A stretch of 64,000 nt of DNA from Tethya wilhelma (GCA_964030475.1 CAXIPT010000046.1:80326-144325), one strand, 5' to 3'. Numbered from the stretch's first letter, positions 13,754 to 24,864 are shown. A program made the numbers and translations. The notes: generated by a model from the letters alone, not told the origin.

Positions 13754-13897
13754 GCCGACAATTGTATAGGCCAAATTAAACTAATCCGTTTTGGCCTATT
13801 TCATATAGCGCACAATAATGATGAGATAACCTTATCCTTATCCTTTATGAGAGTTGGGCACACTCGGTGCATGGTGGATGCATGTCTTGGGCTTCCT
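13754..13897 (+). pseudogene. DUF7869-like transposon protein fragment
   Basis: The frame contains ADNCIGQIKLIRFGLFH, then DEITLSLSFMRVGHTRCM and VDACLGLP. This matches the pattern DNC-GQNK...ITLSF..GHT-F..D-CFGL that I associate with DUF7869 proteins of animal transposons (inference from memory). Frame changes and the abrupt end show it is a fragment. A near copy lies at 58628-58780. It lies just upstream of the chromodomain ORF at 14170, so the two may be parts of one element. Confidence 0.5.
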
Positions 13898-14169
13898 ATA
13901 CATTACCAGAAATGTTCATTGTATGCTGGACATCAGCGTTTTTTGGCTTCTAACATTTACGGTACGCTACTCTACATATCTCTGGTTACAGTTGAAAGTG
14001 CTCTGTTTATACAGAAACGCATGCACCACAGCAAGCGGATATAAGTGGTATAAATATTGCCCTCAACACGTGTTGTGGTATCATTAGAGTCAGCTGTAGT
14101 ATAGTGCTAACGAGACTCGTTAGTGCAGCGTTCTAATAGTGTATCACCGTCACTTACTGTCACACTACT

Positions 14170-14865
14170 ATGGAAAGAGCAAAGCGTTTGTGTGCCAATC
14201 ATTCTTCTGGATACTATCACCAGCTGAACAGCCTGAGCACAGCAGATTTTATTGAAACTCTGAACCAGAAGCCTGAGAGAGAGAACCATCTGAGGTTTAC
14301 TGAGCCAGCTCCACATGAACCTGATGGAATCTTTCTCGTGGAAAGGGTGGTTTCCCAGAGAGAAGTAAGGTACTGATTTGTTTTACTTGTAGACAGTAAG
14401 ACAATATTGCTATACATTATTTCAAGGTTTGCATGTACCATCTGCCACTTTATAAGGCAAGTGTATAATTTTTTAGGGAAAGAAACAGTACTGGGAAGGC
14501 TACAGCAAGGAGGATGCCTCATGGGTTGATTCAGCTGACATTACGGAAGCTGCAATTTCGTAAGTTTCCAACAGACACTATGGCATGACTATAACATAAA
14601 TTTATGGTTATTCATTTTTTGTAGAACATTTGCTGACCCTTCCCTCCTAAGCGAGAACTTCAATGTTAGTGACTTTGTTGTTTGTGTTAAAAGTAGTCTC
14701 AGAGCTGGATGTATACGTAAGAATAACTTTAAATTAGATTTTCCTATTAGACTTAGGCACTCTATTACTTGGAACAATGAAAGCACCAAGGTGCATAAGC
14801 CTCGGCGCACTCAACTAGCATGCACAACTGTATGCGTGACCTATCCGCCCAGCACGGTCCACTGA
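14170..14865 (+). CDS. Three-exon chromodomain protein, transposon-associated
   Basis: Predicted exons are 14170-14364, 14477-14559 and 14625-14865. All boundaries are GT-AG and the phases agree, giving an intact reading frame of 172 residues. Residues about 53-92 form a chromodomain-like fold: PDGIFLVERVVSQREV is split by the first intron from KKQYWEGYSKEDASWVDSAD and ITEAAI. Compared with typical chromodomains (KKQYLVRWEGY), three residues of the second beta-strand are missing. Chromodomains bind methylated histone H3 tails, and in transposons they guide or tether integration. The C-terminal 80 residues are Arg/Cys-rich with no recognised domain. The upstream DUF7869-like fragment suggests this is the 3' part of a transposon gene. 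The ATG is simply the first in frame, and the real start may lie in an upstream exon. Confidence 0.6.
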
Positions 14866-15116
14866 GATGCTGTGTCAGCCTAGCAAATTCTAGCCTGATG
14901 CAATTAAGGATGTACTGAGCTGTGGTTAGCTTAGCTATAATATTTAAACCTCTGTTTGGAAATTCATTGAATATACTTTTGGTACTTGCAAATTGAATGC
15001 TCAGCTGTAGCTAGCTTAGGCTAAGCTGCCAGCAGTCAGCCTGACAGGCATTGATACAAAACACATAACTAACCTACTATGATGGATACTTCTACACAAA
15101 TTATTATTTCATTATT
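14866..15116. other. Short non-coding interval
   Basis: AT-rich sequence with repeated 'agctta/tagct' words between the chromodomain ORF and the 3' end of the minus-strand transposase. Nothing else recognised. Confidence 0.5.
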
Positions 15117-16380
15117 TCAGTAGTCTAAGTTATGCTTTGTATACTTTTGCTTTTGTCTGATACAACTCGGATGTTCTTCAGTATCATAACTAAGTGTGTC
15201 TAGCAGGGCTTCGGTGTGCAACATATCTGCTGCAGCATCATGCTTATTGCTTGAGAAGTAATGACGCTTAGCATCATCATTGTTTTTCTCCACACCTATT
15301 ATTATGCATGTATATGTGGTATTAATCACCGATTTTCATGGTGAAAAAACTGATTTACTTCTAGTTCACTTGCCTTGGCCTGAGAATTGCTTTATGTTGC
15401 CATACATAGACATTTGAATTGGCACATGTCGGAACAGAACATGCATATAGGGAGTAATGTGACACTTGTGGTGCCCTTCACACTTTGTCCCCAATGATAA
15501 ATACAGCTGTATCCATTCTTTGATCTGTGTAGTGTTATTGTCAATGATAATTTGTACTTGAAGTTTGACTATACATGACATAACTTACTATTTAAGACAA
15601 ACCAGCGAAGTGGGATTGACTTTTGATATAATGGAGTATATGGAACCAAAGTTCTGTATTTAAAAGGGGGGTAGCTCATTGATGTGCACATATAGTACAA
15701 TAATATTTACAATGAAGAAGAGACCCCTAGGTTAATTGTGAATTAATAACTTACTGTCCATAGGCTGACAACTGAATTGCCAATATCTTCGTCAAGTAGT
15801 AATCTAAGTTTTGTTGGCAAATGTTGCACTAGTGTGCGTTTGTCTCGTCCTGTTAAAGGTGTCCAATCATGCACTTCACTTGGCCATCCCTTGTTTCGCA
15901 CACATTGAATGTCAGCCCACATGATCGGACAGCTGCCACAAAGTTGTCTAAGTTGTTTGTAGCACCACCTCTCATCATTTTGATTTTCTCGTCTAACCTG
16001 ACCATTTGTAAAATAAGATTACGTATGAGTATGTCGACAATCCTAAGTAAAAGATGTAGTTCGTCCACAACAATGTGGTCAGGTTCTATATGAAAGAGAG
16101 GTTCCCCCACAGACCCTAGTCGTTGTTTTGGTGGTCTAGATGATGGTAATTTAGCACAGTCACGCATTGTTTGTAGACTTCTTTCTTGTGCAGGATCGAG
16201 GTGCATTTGTGTTCCATCTACATAGTACAGCATTGTAAAATGTAAACACAGGATGGCACATGTCAAGCTCACATGCACCTTTACGTACCTATCTTCTTTT
16301 GAAATGTGGCACCACACACAACAGTATATAGATGTAGCAGAGTTCAACCCCATTACAAGTAGCAAAAACTATAATTGTGA

Positions 16381-17545
16381 ATTGTACATGCATTGTGATC
16401 ACGAGATGCCGGGAAATGTGCAGAATTGTGTGCAGGGCTCTCTGGAAATACCAGGAGAAGTACTTTCTCTACTGACTAGTTTTTCTACCAATGGTCTCCT
16501 CAAACCTGTGTGGACTTTCTCTAGTTACTCCCGTGGATACAGCTTGAAAATTCACTGGAATTCATACCAGTCAGCTCCTAATAATGCCCGCTCGTATCTG
16601 TCTGCCAGGGCTGTCCGCAGCAGGCAGAGAATGGATGCCTATCTGTCTAAAAAGGCTGCTCCTAAACCCCAGAATACTAGTTCTGGAATTAATTAGTGTG
16701 ATGGAAATCCTCCACTATCAGTGCCTCCCTCTCAGCAGGATGTAGGTACTGGTCACAGCATAGATAATAGTCAAAGTCTTCAAAATATCAAAAGTGATGG
16801 AACTCCTCCTCTATCTTTCTCTGCTGTATTGTGTGCTCAAGAATCTCAAGAAACTAGCTCTAGTCTAGATCATCTCTCAAGTTCCGCTATGGATCATCGG
16901 CCAGCTGAGTTTAATGCTACATCTGCAGGCTCATTGACCATTGAGTCTGGTTGTCAGACCAGTTGTCAGACTGGCCAGTCAGATCACTCCTTGCATGATG
17001 TCTTAGAGTCACCTTTTTCCAGTCCTGTGGCAGCCAGAACTAGAAATAAGTGTGCTGTGAAGTTTGGCTCTATGTGTGATGATCAAGTTCTTACTGCTGG
17101 TGACTCTCAGACTGTTGATCCTGGATTCTCTTTTCCTCGACTTAAGCTTCCTAAGTTAGCTGTCACAAGGTACCATCAAGACTACTTCAGATGTGAGGAC
17201 AAAGTTTCTGCTGATAGTGTGAAGTCCTGTATGGAATCTCAGTGGTCTGGTTTGGTTGGCCCTGGTAAGAAGGTTAAGGTGAAATTTAAGAATGAGTTTG
17301 TTGCTGGCCTGGTTGAGAAAGTTCTTTTTATCTCAAAGCTCTCTTCAACTTGTTCCTACTATTATGCCACTGCTAAGGTGGTTGTCTCTCTTCACGGCAA
17401 TTCTTCAAGTTGTGAATATCAATTTAGAGATGTGATTTTATAGTCACTGTGTGTTATTATACTTAATTTTGTGTATGTGTGCATGTTCTGTTCCCCATCC
17501 CTTCTGGGCCTATTTTGGCCTGTACAATGAATGAATGAATGAATG
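16381..17545 (+). mobile_element. Retroelement insertion inside a transposase intron, TGAA-repeat tail
   Basis: Plus-strand sequence lies between the splice acceptor (about 16372) and donor (about 17627) of one minus-strand transposase intron. Its 3' end is 'ggcctgtacaatgaatgaa' followed by TGAA repeats, the kind of short tandem tail seen on CR1/L2-type non-LTR retrotransposons. An 8-bp direct repeat, aattgtga, occurs at 16373-16380 and 17546-17553 and is a candidate target duplication. It contains one ORF1-like frame and no reverse transcriptase, so it is 5'-truncated or non-autonomous. Confidence 0.6.
16406..17443 (+). pseudogene. ORF1-like protein with one in-frame stop
   Basis: One continuous frame runs from ATG 16406 to TAG 17441-17443 and is broken only by TAG at 16694-16696. 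The N-terminal part carries GYSLKIHWN and a basic stretch (RAVRSRQRMDAYLSKK). This resembles, from memory, the short proteins with an aromatic 'SL-hydrophobic-W' core and basic helix found beside animal non-LTR elements. The middle is Ser/Gln-rich. The C-terminal 100 residues are compact (KLAVTRYHQDYFRCEDKVS, VKVKFKNEFVAGLVEKVLF). No zinc knuckle or reverse transcriptase was seen. A function as an RNA-binding ORF1 protein is an inference. It is antisense to the host transposase. Confidence 0.5.
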
Positions 17546-18003
17546 AATTGTGATTGGTCACTAAATGTTATATACACATGTTTGCGTAATATATGTACTG
17601 GTTTTGAATGAGTCTAGTACAAACCTTGTAATCACCACCAAGAAAGAATTCAAGTCTGTATGACTGTCCTTCAATATTGATTTCTCCATCCTTGATTGTG
17701 GTATTGATATCAGAGATAAGAGGCTCAAATGCTGTTGAGATCACATCATACGATTCGCTACCTTTCAGAGCTGCAAATGTGTGGTTACCTAGGTGCAGAT
17801 AACAAACATGTGGTCACTCTTTATGGTTATCACTGAATAGCATTAAGACCAATATTGGTGTAATTTAGTGCCACAGAACTGGTGCATGTGCTAACCTGGT
17901 CAAAGATAGTGATCTAAATGCGTGTATTTCTCTGCTTGAGTAGGCTTGCGGCAAATGCTTCGCTGAGGCTAAATTCCATAGATTTTGCAATACTAGACTA
18001 AGT

Positions 18004-18510
18004 ATGGCAAGCCTTCTTCCAACTGTAATCGAAAATGAAGTTGTTGAAATGCCAACACTGTCACCACCTGAATCACCGGTAAAATCAAAGCTTGCTCAAG
18101 CTATTCTGAATCAGTAAGTGATTGAAATACTTTTCTAGAATCTATTCTAAGAAAAATTTTGTTATTGTTTACTGTATAACTATGTAGGCATGATCAAGAG
18201 TATGCAAATTTTCATGTTCGAGACTCTGAGTCTCAAACTGCAGCTGTTAAACTTGGCCATGATGACAAGTGTACACGTGAAGTTCAAACTGTTGGAGCTT
18301 CTCCTGCGCCCAAGGCACTGACTGCAACTACAACTACAACTGCAGACATCCGCAGTCTACAAATTACATCAGCTGTACTCAAATTAGTCACTTTACAGGT
18401 TGGGTTGTGTATAACACAATGCACTTACTGTACTGTATCCTTTCTCTATTTAGCAATCATCTTTCAAGAAGAAAGAACAAGAGTTTTGGAAAAACTGTAC
18501 TTCATTTTGA
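18004..18510 (+). CDS. Small three-exon gene nested antisense in a transposase intron
   Basis: Exons 18004-18113, 18188-18398 and 18454-18510 have GT-AG boundaries (gtaagt/tgtag, gttggg/tttag). Phases are consistent and give an uninterrupted 125-residue frame from MASLLPTVIENEVVEMPTLS to KKKEQEFWKNCTSF. The N-terminus has SP/TP-type sites (SPPESPVKSK) and the middle has a Thr run (TATTTTTAD). No known domain was recognised. It lies entirely within the intron between the minus-strand transposase exons at 18637 and 17790. It could be an accessory protein of the same transposon, a nested host gene or a chance frame. The three compatible splice junctions argue against chance. Confidence 0.45.
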
Positions 18511-19854
18511 ATTGATGGCATTGATTGTGATATTGTCATTAGTACTAATTGTTTTGATTATTATTTCTATCATAAATGCTAGCCACTAACTGCAGTCAAT
18601 ACATCAATTTTGTTGTAACCACTTACCTGAACCTGATAGTACATTCTTGCAAGCGGGAAATGAAAATGATAATAGAATGAAGCTCGAAGTCTTGGAGAAT
18701 TTGGCGCCATCACCACTAATCTTTATACGAATAGGCTTGTCACTGGGAAAAAGCTGTGGGTTCTGACGTTTCTGCATTTGTAACACAGACAGCATGCACA
18801 TGACAATATAATAATACATTGATATGCTGTTTACCTCTCGTGATATAGCCTCCAAAAGGGTAGGCTTGAAAGCTCTGTATGCACCATCATATGGCTTGTT
18901 CACTCGGATGATCTCTAATGTGCTGTGGATGCTACTTCGGAGTTGTTTCACCCGATATGATCGCAAAAGAGATGGATATGTCATGCTTAACTCATGATAG
19001 AACTCGTCACTGACTCCAAACTTTTCCAGAAGAAAAAGTGTTTGCCGTAATTTATCATGGTCGATGTTGGGTGGAGACTGGACAATGGCTGTTGTTTCGC
19101 TCTGTCCATGGAGTGACAAAGAAATGATTGGTTGGTTATCATCCTGCGTCTTAACTGTGAGAGCTTGTGGCAACAATCCAATGACTCAGCAAACCATAGT
19201 GCTTGGTCTGTGACAGATGCAAACTTCTGCAACAAACGCTTCTTCTGCTTGCTGCCAACATAATGAAATTTTCCTCCCTTGTTCTTAAACAAAGACTGAG
19301 CATTTTCTAGTACATTTTCTTTTTCATGAGCATGCTTTGCCTGTAATACTTGCTTTTGCAGCCTTTGTAAGGTAATATCCTGCTTCAACTGCTTGAGATC
19401 AGTATTTGCCTCTCAAATTTTTTCTCTCCTTTCTACATCTTCATGCAAGAGCTACTTTTCTTTCATTAATGCTAATGATGAGAGTGTTTCTCCTTCATTT
19501 ACCACAAATACACTGTCTTTAGAGAGAAAACTTTGATAAGCCCGGCCTTTGAGTTTAGAAGCTTGTGATTTTACACTGCAAGACTTGATGCGAAGTCTAT
19601 TTTCAATGCGTTCACAGTTAGGATTTACACAGAGCACTCCAGCCGTAATGCTTTCATTCAAGAGTGAGATGTACGCTGTTCCAGCAGATTGCTTACTCCA
19701 ATTGAACAGTAGTCTGTTTGGTACACACAAGGAGCAAACTGGCTTCTTTTCATTCAGCACACTTTTACCCAGATGTTTAGTACCTAGAGCTGCACTCTCT
19801 ATTGTTACCTTAAGATCAGACTGTGAGAACAGCTCTGACATAACTTTCACTTGA

Positions 19855-20551
19855 TTTCTTCAAGACTGTACAAGCTCATGCACTTTGAATGAATGAAATT
19901 TTAGCGTGAATTAGCAGATAATATATCTCTAAGTTTTGGCGGGATCTGTTGCTGGCATTGTCATGTCACAGCTGAGCATCATCAATACTAAACTTTTTCA
20001 GCAACAGGTAGTTTTGTTTACTACACTGTTCGCCACAGTGGTACGAATTTCCCGCGAAAACGTTTGTTAATGATATTCATGATTGAACTTAGAATATTTG
20101 GAGTTAAATTTTGTGATTTTATTTAAAGAATCATCCTATTTATGGAACAGCTTATCGTAATCACACACAGCTCTATATATGCTGGCAGCACAGATCATAA
20201 GTAAGCGTCATAGATGTAGACATTTCCAAAAAATTATAAATCAGTCGCAAAAAATAATACGGGCGTTTGCAGGAAAATTAAATTTGACGTTGACAGAATA
20301 CTGATGAACCTAGTGGTAATACAGTCTATTATGGAACGAGTAAATCACCGGCGCTCAAGTCTAGCTGGATGAATTTGAAGATTCATCTTTTTCCGTCCAG
20401 ACATACTTCAGTTTGTGATCTAGACTACCTGTGTGAAAGAAAGAAAGATTTTCTAGTATCATTCACAATAGTCAACATTACGCATGGAAACCTATCTATT
20501 TACGCGAATTTTTGTTAATGAAATTTTGATGTCCATGCATTTCTGGTAATG
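19855..20551. other. Non-coding flank
   Basis: Upstream of the minus-strand transposase start. AT-rich with no recognisable ORF or RNA. Inverted termini of the transposase element were sought here and downstream of 15117 without a clear match. Confidence 0.4.
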
Positions 20552-21034
20552 AGGTCCTCAGAATGTGATATCATTTTTTTTTTTTTAAAGACAACACTAG
20601 AACTTTCAGCTAAATGTAATTCTGCACAGTTTCTGCTTTCTTCTTCTATACCATACCAAGATATCAAGATTTTAAATCTGCTTGAAAACTTGGTATTATT
20701 TTGACAAAAATAAAGAGAATAGGCCTATTTCTAAATAATGCACACCTAATTATATGTGCATATTGATTATTTCTCATTAATGAACAATGAATACCCTAGT
20801 TTTGAGGCAAATCTAATATTTTGTGGCCAAGCCCTATTTACACACACCCTCTAATGCAAATTTAAAACAAATTGGTTTGTGTGTAAACGCTCTTGATGCG
20901 GCTTTAAAGCACATTGCACAATCCCCATTTGGCAGGTGGATTGATTGAGCACATTGCGTGTAGACAGCTGTAACCGCATTAAAGCACATTAAAGCAGCTG
21001 GCTTGTCAATAGCAAGAAAACCCAAATACTCAAG

Positions 21035-21340
21035 ATGGAAAGAAAGAGGGAAGTGGAAAAATTAATGCATGGAATGATGAAGAAGCAAATTTAGTATTTA
21101 ATTAGTATTTGGGGGACATTACAACAACTGTTTAAAAAAATATACATGAAGATAGCCAGAGAGATGAAGAAAAGGCATGAAATGAGTTTTAGATACAAAA
21201 TAAAACAAAAGTACACGAAAGTGAAAGATGAAAACTACCTGACAGCACAGGGGAGAGCTCCTATTCTAAACTAGATCAGATTTTGGGTCATCAACCAGCA
21301 CCATCTCTCATGGAAGACAACGAAAGTGAAAAAGTTAATG
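21035..21340 (+). pseudogene. Myb/SANT-like DNA-binding domain remnant, copy 1
   Basis: Three frames together spell a Myb/SANT-like (MSANTD/Harbinger-type) domain: NAWNDEEANLVF, then IWGTLQQLF, IAREMKKRHEMSFRYKIK, QKYTKVKDENY, and the acidic tail LDQILGHQPAPSLMEDNES. The characteristic W..EE..LL..IWG and KQKY+KVKD spacing is present. Stops and frameshifts break it, for example TAG after KKQI. The segment ends at a good donor (aatg|gtatgt), followed by an acidic exon, SSDSEHSDREHNSENDNSS. Such domains bind DNA in transposon-encoded proteins and their domesticated relatives. It lies upstream and in the same orientation as the SET and recombinase exons and could be their N-terminal part (inference). 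Confidence 0.6.
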
Positions 21341-21496
21341 GTATGTAATGCAATGTCGTAGAATCATATCTCAAAAATTATCTAATGTGCTTTCTCTTCA
21401 GATGAAAAGTCAAGTGATTCAGAACATTCTGACCGTGAACACAACTCTGAAAATGACAATAGTAGTATTTCAAGTAAGAACAGTTTTTTCTGTCAA

Positions 21497-21530
21497 TGTG
21501 TGTGTGTGTGTGTGTGTAGAGGGAAGACAA

Positions 21531-21562
<32 letters not shown>
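21497..21562. repeat. Facing GT and CA microsatellites
   Basis: A (GT)n run is followed by 'agagggaagacaacaa' and then a (CA)n run. The two arms can form a hairpin. The same arrangement is kept in the second copy at 59673-59732. Confidence 0.9.
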
Positions 21563-21564
<2 letters not shown>

Positions 21565-22583
21565 GTCCCAGATGTACATGAAGCACATGAAGCTGAAGGT
21601 CAAAGTCTTCGATTATCGAGCATACGACGACGAGCCAAAAAATATCAGCAGAGCTGACCTACACACAAATGTGGGCTTGCTCCGGCTCGCCCAATAAGGT
21701 GGTTCAATTACACTCTGCAGTTCAATTTTTTCAAGAGGTTACTAACTATAGTACTTGAATAGTTAGGTGACAACATACTGACTCTTTCAGTGGTTCCAAA
21801 GACAAATCTTGTTGCAATGGGTGAATATAGATTTTAGCAATGATGCATATATGAACTCCTGCTTTGAGGTATGATACAGAATAACCAGACTCAGGAGACA
21901 CTATAACATTAAGTTACTTCCTTCCTTCAGGAACTCGCAATAGCTCAAAACCTCCACAGCCTGACAACTTTGGAAAGCTAGTTCCTGATATAATATATCC
22001 TTATAGCACTTAGTGTTACAGCCAGGCCAGCAATCTGTAGCTCTGCCCTTTCATTCCCATCAGGAATAGCATCTTGGTTTGCGCTTGCAAGACACACAAA
22101 TGTATGAGTCCAAGTTGGTATTTTTTTTTCTTCTTCTTTCCTTTAGTTAATAATGATGCTGTATTCTTTCTCTTCTTTTACCAACAGAACTTGCTGGGCT
22201 CCCATTAAACAGAGAAGAGAGAGTGGATTTCCTCTGGCTGACAAGTGAGCTGAGCTAGCAGAGACTCGAACAGATTGATTTACAGTGTTTCCAATCAAAT
22301 TAAATTGGCCAGCTAAGACTAAAGATGGCAGTTGCTGCTGTGAAGGCCGATTATGCTCTAAAGCACTACTTGTGGTAGTAGAGGGATAGTTAGTCTATAT
22401 ATGTATGAGTTTAGTTTGGAAAAGAAAGCCAAAGATGCTCGGAAATCTATTGATCTTCGAACCCTCCAACTTTTGCACAAAATTNAAGCTACTATTTAGC
22501 TCTTTCTCTTTCTAATGAGCCCCCAAACATGGCCTAAAAACATCGCTAAAGTAACAAACACAAACATGCCAAACCTCCAATTT

Positions 22584-22634
22584 TCTCCATCTTCTTCTTC
22601 TTTTTCTTCTTCTTCTTCTTCTTCTTCTTCTTCT
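22584..22634. repeat. (TTC)n microsatellite
   Basis: A run of TTC triplets with minor interruptions, inside the insertion that distinguishes copy 1 of the large duplication from copy 2. Confidence 0.9.
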
Positions 22635-23090
22635 ATCTTGGCTCAACTTTTCTCAGAGACTATCCACTTTTAGAAGCTGATTCTTGGCCGCCATTAGTTT
22701 CTACACTCTTTCATTAGCTTCTAGAACATTCGAATTGACGACCCTTTCCACACACAAAAGTGTGCGTTATTTGGAATTAAATGCACTGAAGTTGCTTGGA
22801 ACTATTTTGTGATACCTGGTTGCTCTTCTTAAGAGATGAATCAGGACTTTGATTATCATAACATATAGAAAGACAAGTAAATCTTATGATACAGCTCCTG
22901 CCTCCAAATGACTGAGATGTGTGTTTCACTTCAGTATCAAGCAGGCTACACACTTTCTGACTTTGAACTTGTCACTGACCGTCTTTAAGTACCAGCTCAG
23001 CCGCTGGCTGGCTTGCCAGACTATACTAGCTCAGTAGCTAGCTACACGCACCAACTCAAATGTAATTTGTAGAAATATGGAAAAATGAGA

Positions 23091-23337
23091 ACAAGTAAAA
23101 AAAAAACATTGGAAATGTAACAGGAATGGCAAAATCGTAAAAGAACGCAAACAAGATGGAATGGCTGTTATTTAGTGTGTAATTTTTCCTGTGGGCAAAA
23201 TAAGAGAATCAATAAGGAGATTGTTAAATGCAGCCCATACAGGAAGAATTCTGCACACACTCTAACAGCCTGCGTTCTTTTTACGATTTTGCCATTCCTG
23301 TGTCTCATTACATTTCCAATGTTTTTTTTTTACTTGT
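23091..23337. mobile_element. Foldback element with arms of about 60 bp
   Basis: Left arm 23091-23149 begins acaagtaaaaaaaaaacatt. It is matched by the reverse complement of 23271-23337 apart from a 7-base insertion and one extra A. The loop is about 120 bp. There is no coding content. The element sits at the right edge of the sequence inserted into copy 1 of the large duplication, so it may mark or have caused that insertion. Confidence 0.65.
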
Positions 23338-24303
23338 ATATGTATGAGTTTAGTTTGGAAGCTGCTCAAAGCCAAGGAAAAAGAAAGCCAAAGACGCTCG
23401 GAAATCTATTGATCTTCGAACCCTCCAACTTTTGCACAAAATTTTCCAGGGCCATGCTAGTATAAGCAGTCATAGGTAATAGATAGGTAGTGTAACACAA
23501 TAGTTTGTCTTATTTGAAACAAACATTATGCTAGAGCTGCAAAATAAGTGTCAATCATACAATACTAAAATTTAAATTTTAATTCAGTATTTCAAACACG
23601 TGCTCATGTCCTGTAATTACAGGCTGTAAAGGGTTAAATTATCTGGACAAAATGAAGAACTAACCTACTCAAAGGCTTGCTGGATGAAATTAATTTTTGT
23701 CATAATATTTAATGCTAAGGGGTGTGGTTTCCTGTTTGTCAGTTATTTAGGGATAGAAATTGTACTAAGTTGGCCGTTTGGGCCAAATGAACTGTCCGTT
23801 ATCCGGAATAGAGAGGGTCCGCTCTCAGAGGTTAGTTTGTATTAGAACATGAGTCCGTGCCAAAGATATAGAGTTGTCCGTTGCTGGGAGTGTTCGTTAT
23901 GGGATGTTCCACTGTACCCATCTCCACTCCAACTAATCAGCCCAGATAGTCTTCCTTACCTAACTTCACTGCAGGTTTGAAGCTCATAGCTCAAAAGCTA
24001 TAGCTATTAAATAAATAATGCGAAATATCGTAGATTACGCAATTATTGAATACGCGCTGGGGATAAAAGTTAATGCTCGCTGTTTCCAATTAATGCCCAC
24101 TACACGTGTTTCAGAGTGAGAGTGCCGTTTACTTCTCCATACAAGGTGAGTGAGTGACTGAGTGACTAAATGACTGAGTGTCCGAGTGAGTGGGTGGGTT
24201 AGTAACCCTTTACTGCCGGTATTTAGAGGACGTGAGCACATGTTAAAATACTGACTTCAAATTTTAATGTAATTATTAACACTGATTTTCTAGCTCTATC
24301 GCA

Positions 24304-24806
24304 ATGGAAACGCGAAGCAAGCTTTGCCTGAAGCACAGGACCTGCCAGGAAGTAGTGATCTCCGGGCTTCTTGGCAAGGAATGTCTACCGCAGGTCGACA
24401 TTATTGAGATCCCCGGTAAGTGACGCGCCGTGGTGGCTGCCGAGGCGATTGAAAAGAACGAATATGTCTGCGAGTACTAGTTCACTCCAGGAAAGAGAGG
24501 GAAGAGCATGAGCAGGAGTATGCCATCAACCAAGAGCCCTGCATGATCCTGGAGGTTAGGTCTAGGTGTACCTAGATGCCACCCGGGCCTCCTCAACACT
24601 AGGCCGCCTAATGAACCACACTCCAAGCAGAGAGGCCACAGTAAGGCCTTTCAAGGCCTTGCTTGTAGACAAGAAATGGCGGGTGGGATTCCTCACCAAT
24701 CGACAAGTGTCGATTGGTGAGGAACTTAGGTGGGACTATGGGTGCTCTCCAGACGGCCGGGAGTGGCTGTACAAGAGGTCCAGGAAGAGCACCTGTATTA
24801 CCTTGC
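24304..24806 (+). pseudogene. KMT5A-like SET domain exon, damaged, copy 1
   Basis: The exon starts after acceptor 'ttttctag' at 24293. ATG 24304 begins METRSKLCLKHRTCQEVVIS. Diagnostic pieces of a SET8/KMT5A-type lysine methyltransferase are VDIIEIP, AVVAAEAIEKNEYVCEY, LDATRASSTLGRLMNHTP (equivalent to DATRETNRLGRLINHS) and GFLTNRQVSIGEELRWDYG (GEEL...DYG). TGA at 24421-24423 follows IPGK. A TAG follows CEY, and frame changes occur before the NHTP block. The last part is open and ends phase 1 at donor ttgc|gtaagt. GC is much higher than in the flanks. KMT5A enzymes monomethylate histone H4 lysine 20. Here the domain is linked by splice phase to a tyrosine recombinase downstream (see 24865-25782 and 25859). 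Confidence 0.7.
24689..24724. repeat. Perfect 17-bp palindrome inside the SET exon
   Basis: Arms 24689-24705 (ttcctcaccaatcgaca) and 24708-24724 are exact reverse complements with a 2-base loop. The sequence codes for the conserved FLTNRQVSIGEE stretch. The second copy near 61866-61900 has mismatches, so it is not simply a duplicated stem. Confidence 0.8.
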
Positions 24807-24864
24807 GTAAGTTGTTCTGTTTGCTTTAATTAAGTGTAATATTATTATCTACAATAATGTGCAG

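Larger units (their letters stand above)
15117..19854 (-). pseudogene. Large multi-exon DDE-like transposase gene, disrupted
   Basis: Minus-strand blocks, 5' to 3': 19854-19452 (CxxC motifs CSLC and CVNPNC); 19388-18604 (coiled region, then LFLLEKFGVSDEFYHELSM, IRIKISGDGAKFSKTSSF); 17790-17627 (NHTFAALKGSESYDV, LEFFLGGDYK); 16371-15853 (LLLVMGLNSATS, CVWC, VVDELHLLLRIVDIL); 15850-15740; 15581-15366 (HITPYMHVLFRHVP, FSGQ); about 15297-15117 (VEKNNDDAKRHYFSSNKHD, stop 15117). Phases fit at the 18637/17790 and 17627/16371 junctions. The FSGQG/VEKNN junction needs a GC-AG intron. Possible acidic catalytic residues are SGDG, VDELH and VEKNN (inference). I recognise this as a recurrent repeat family in sponge and cnidarian genomes but cannot name its superfamily. 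Frame changes near 19410, 19170 and 15900 indicate a pseudogene. Confidence 0.75.

Noticed and set aside
23700..23935. Complete pogo-type MITE inside the large duplication
   Set aside because: Only a right end resembling the pogo terminus (complement of acagtggaac) was found; no matching left end was seen.
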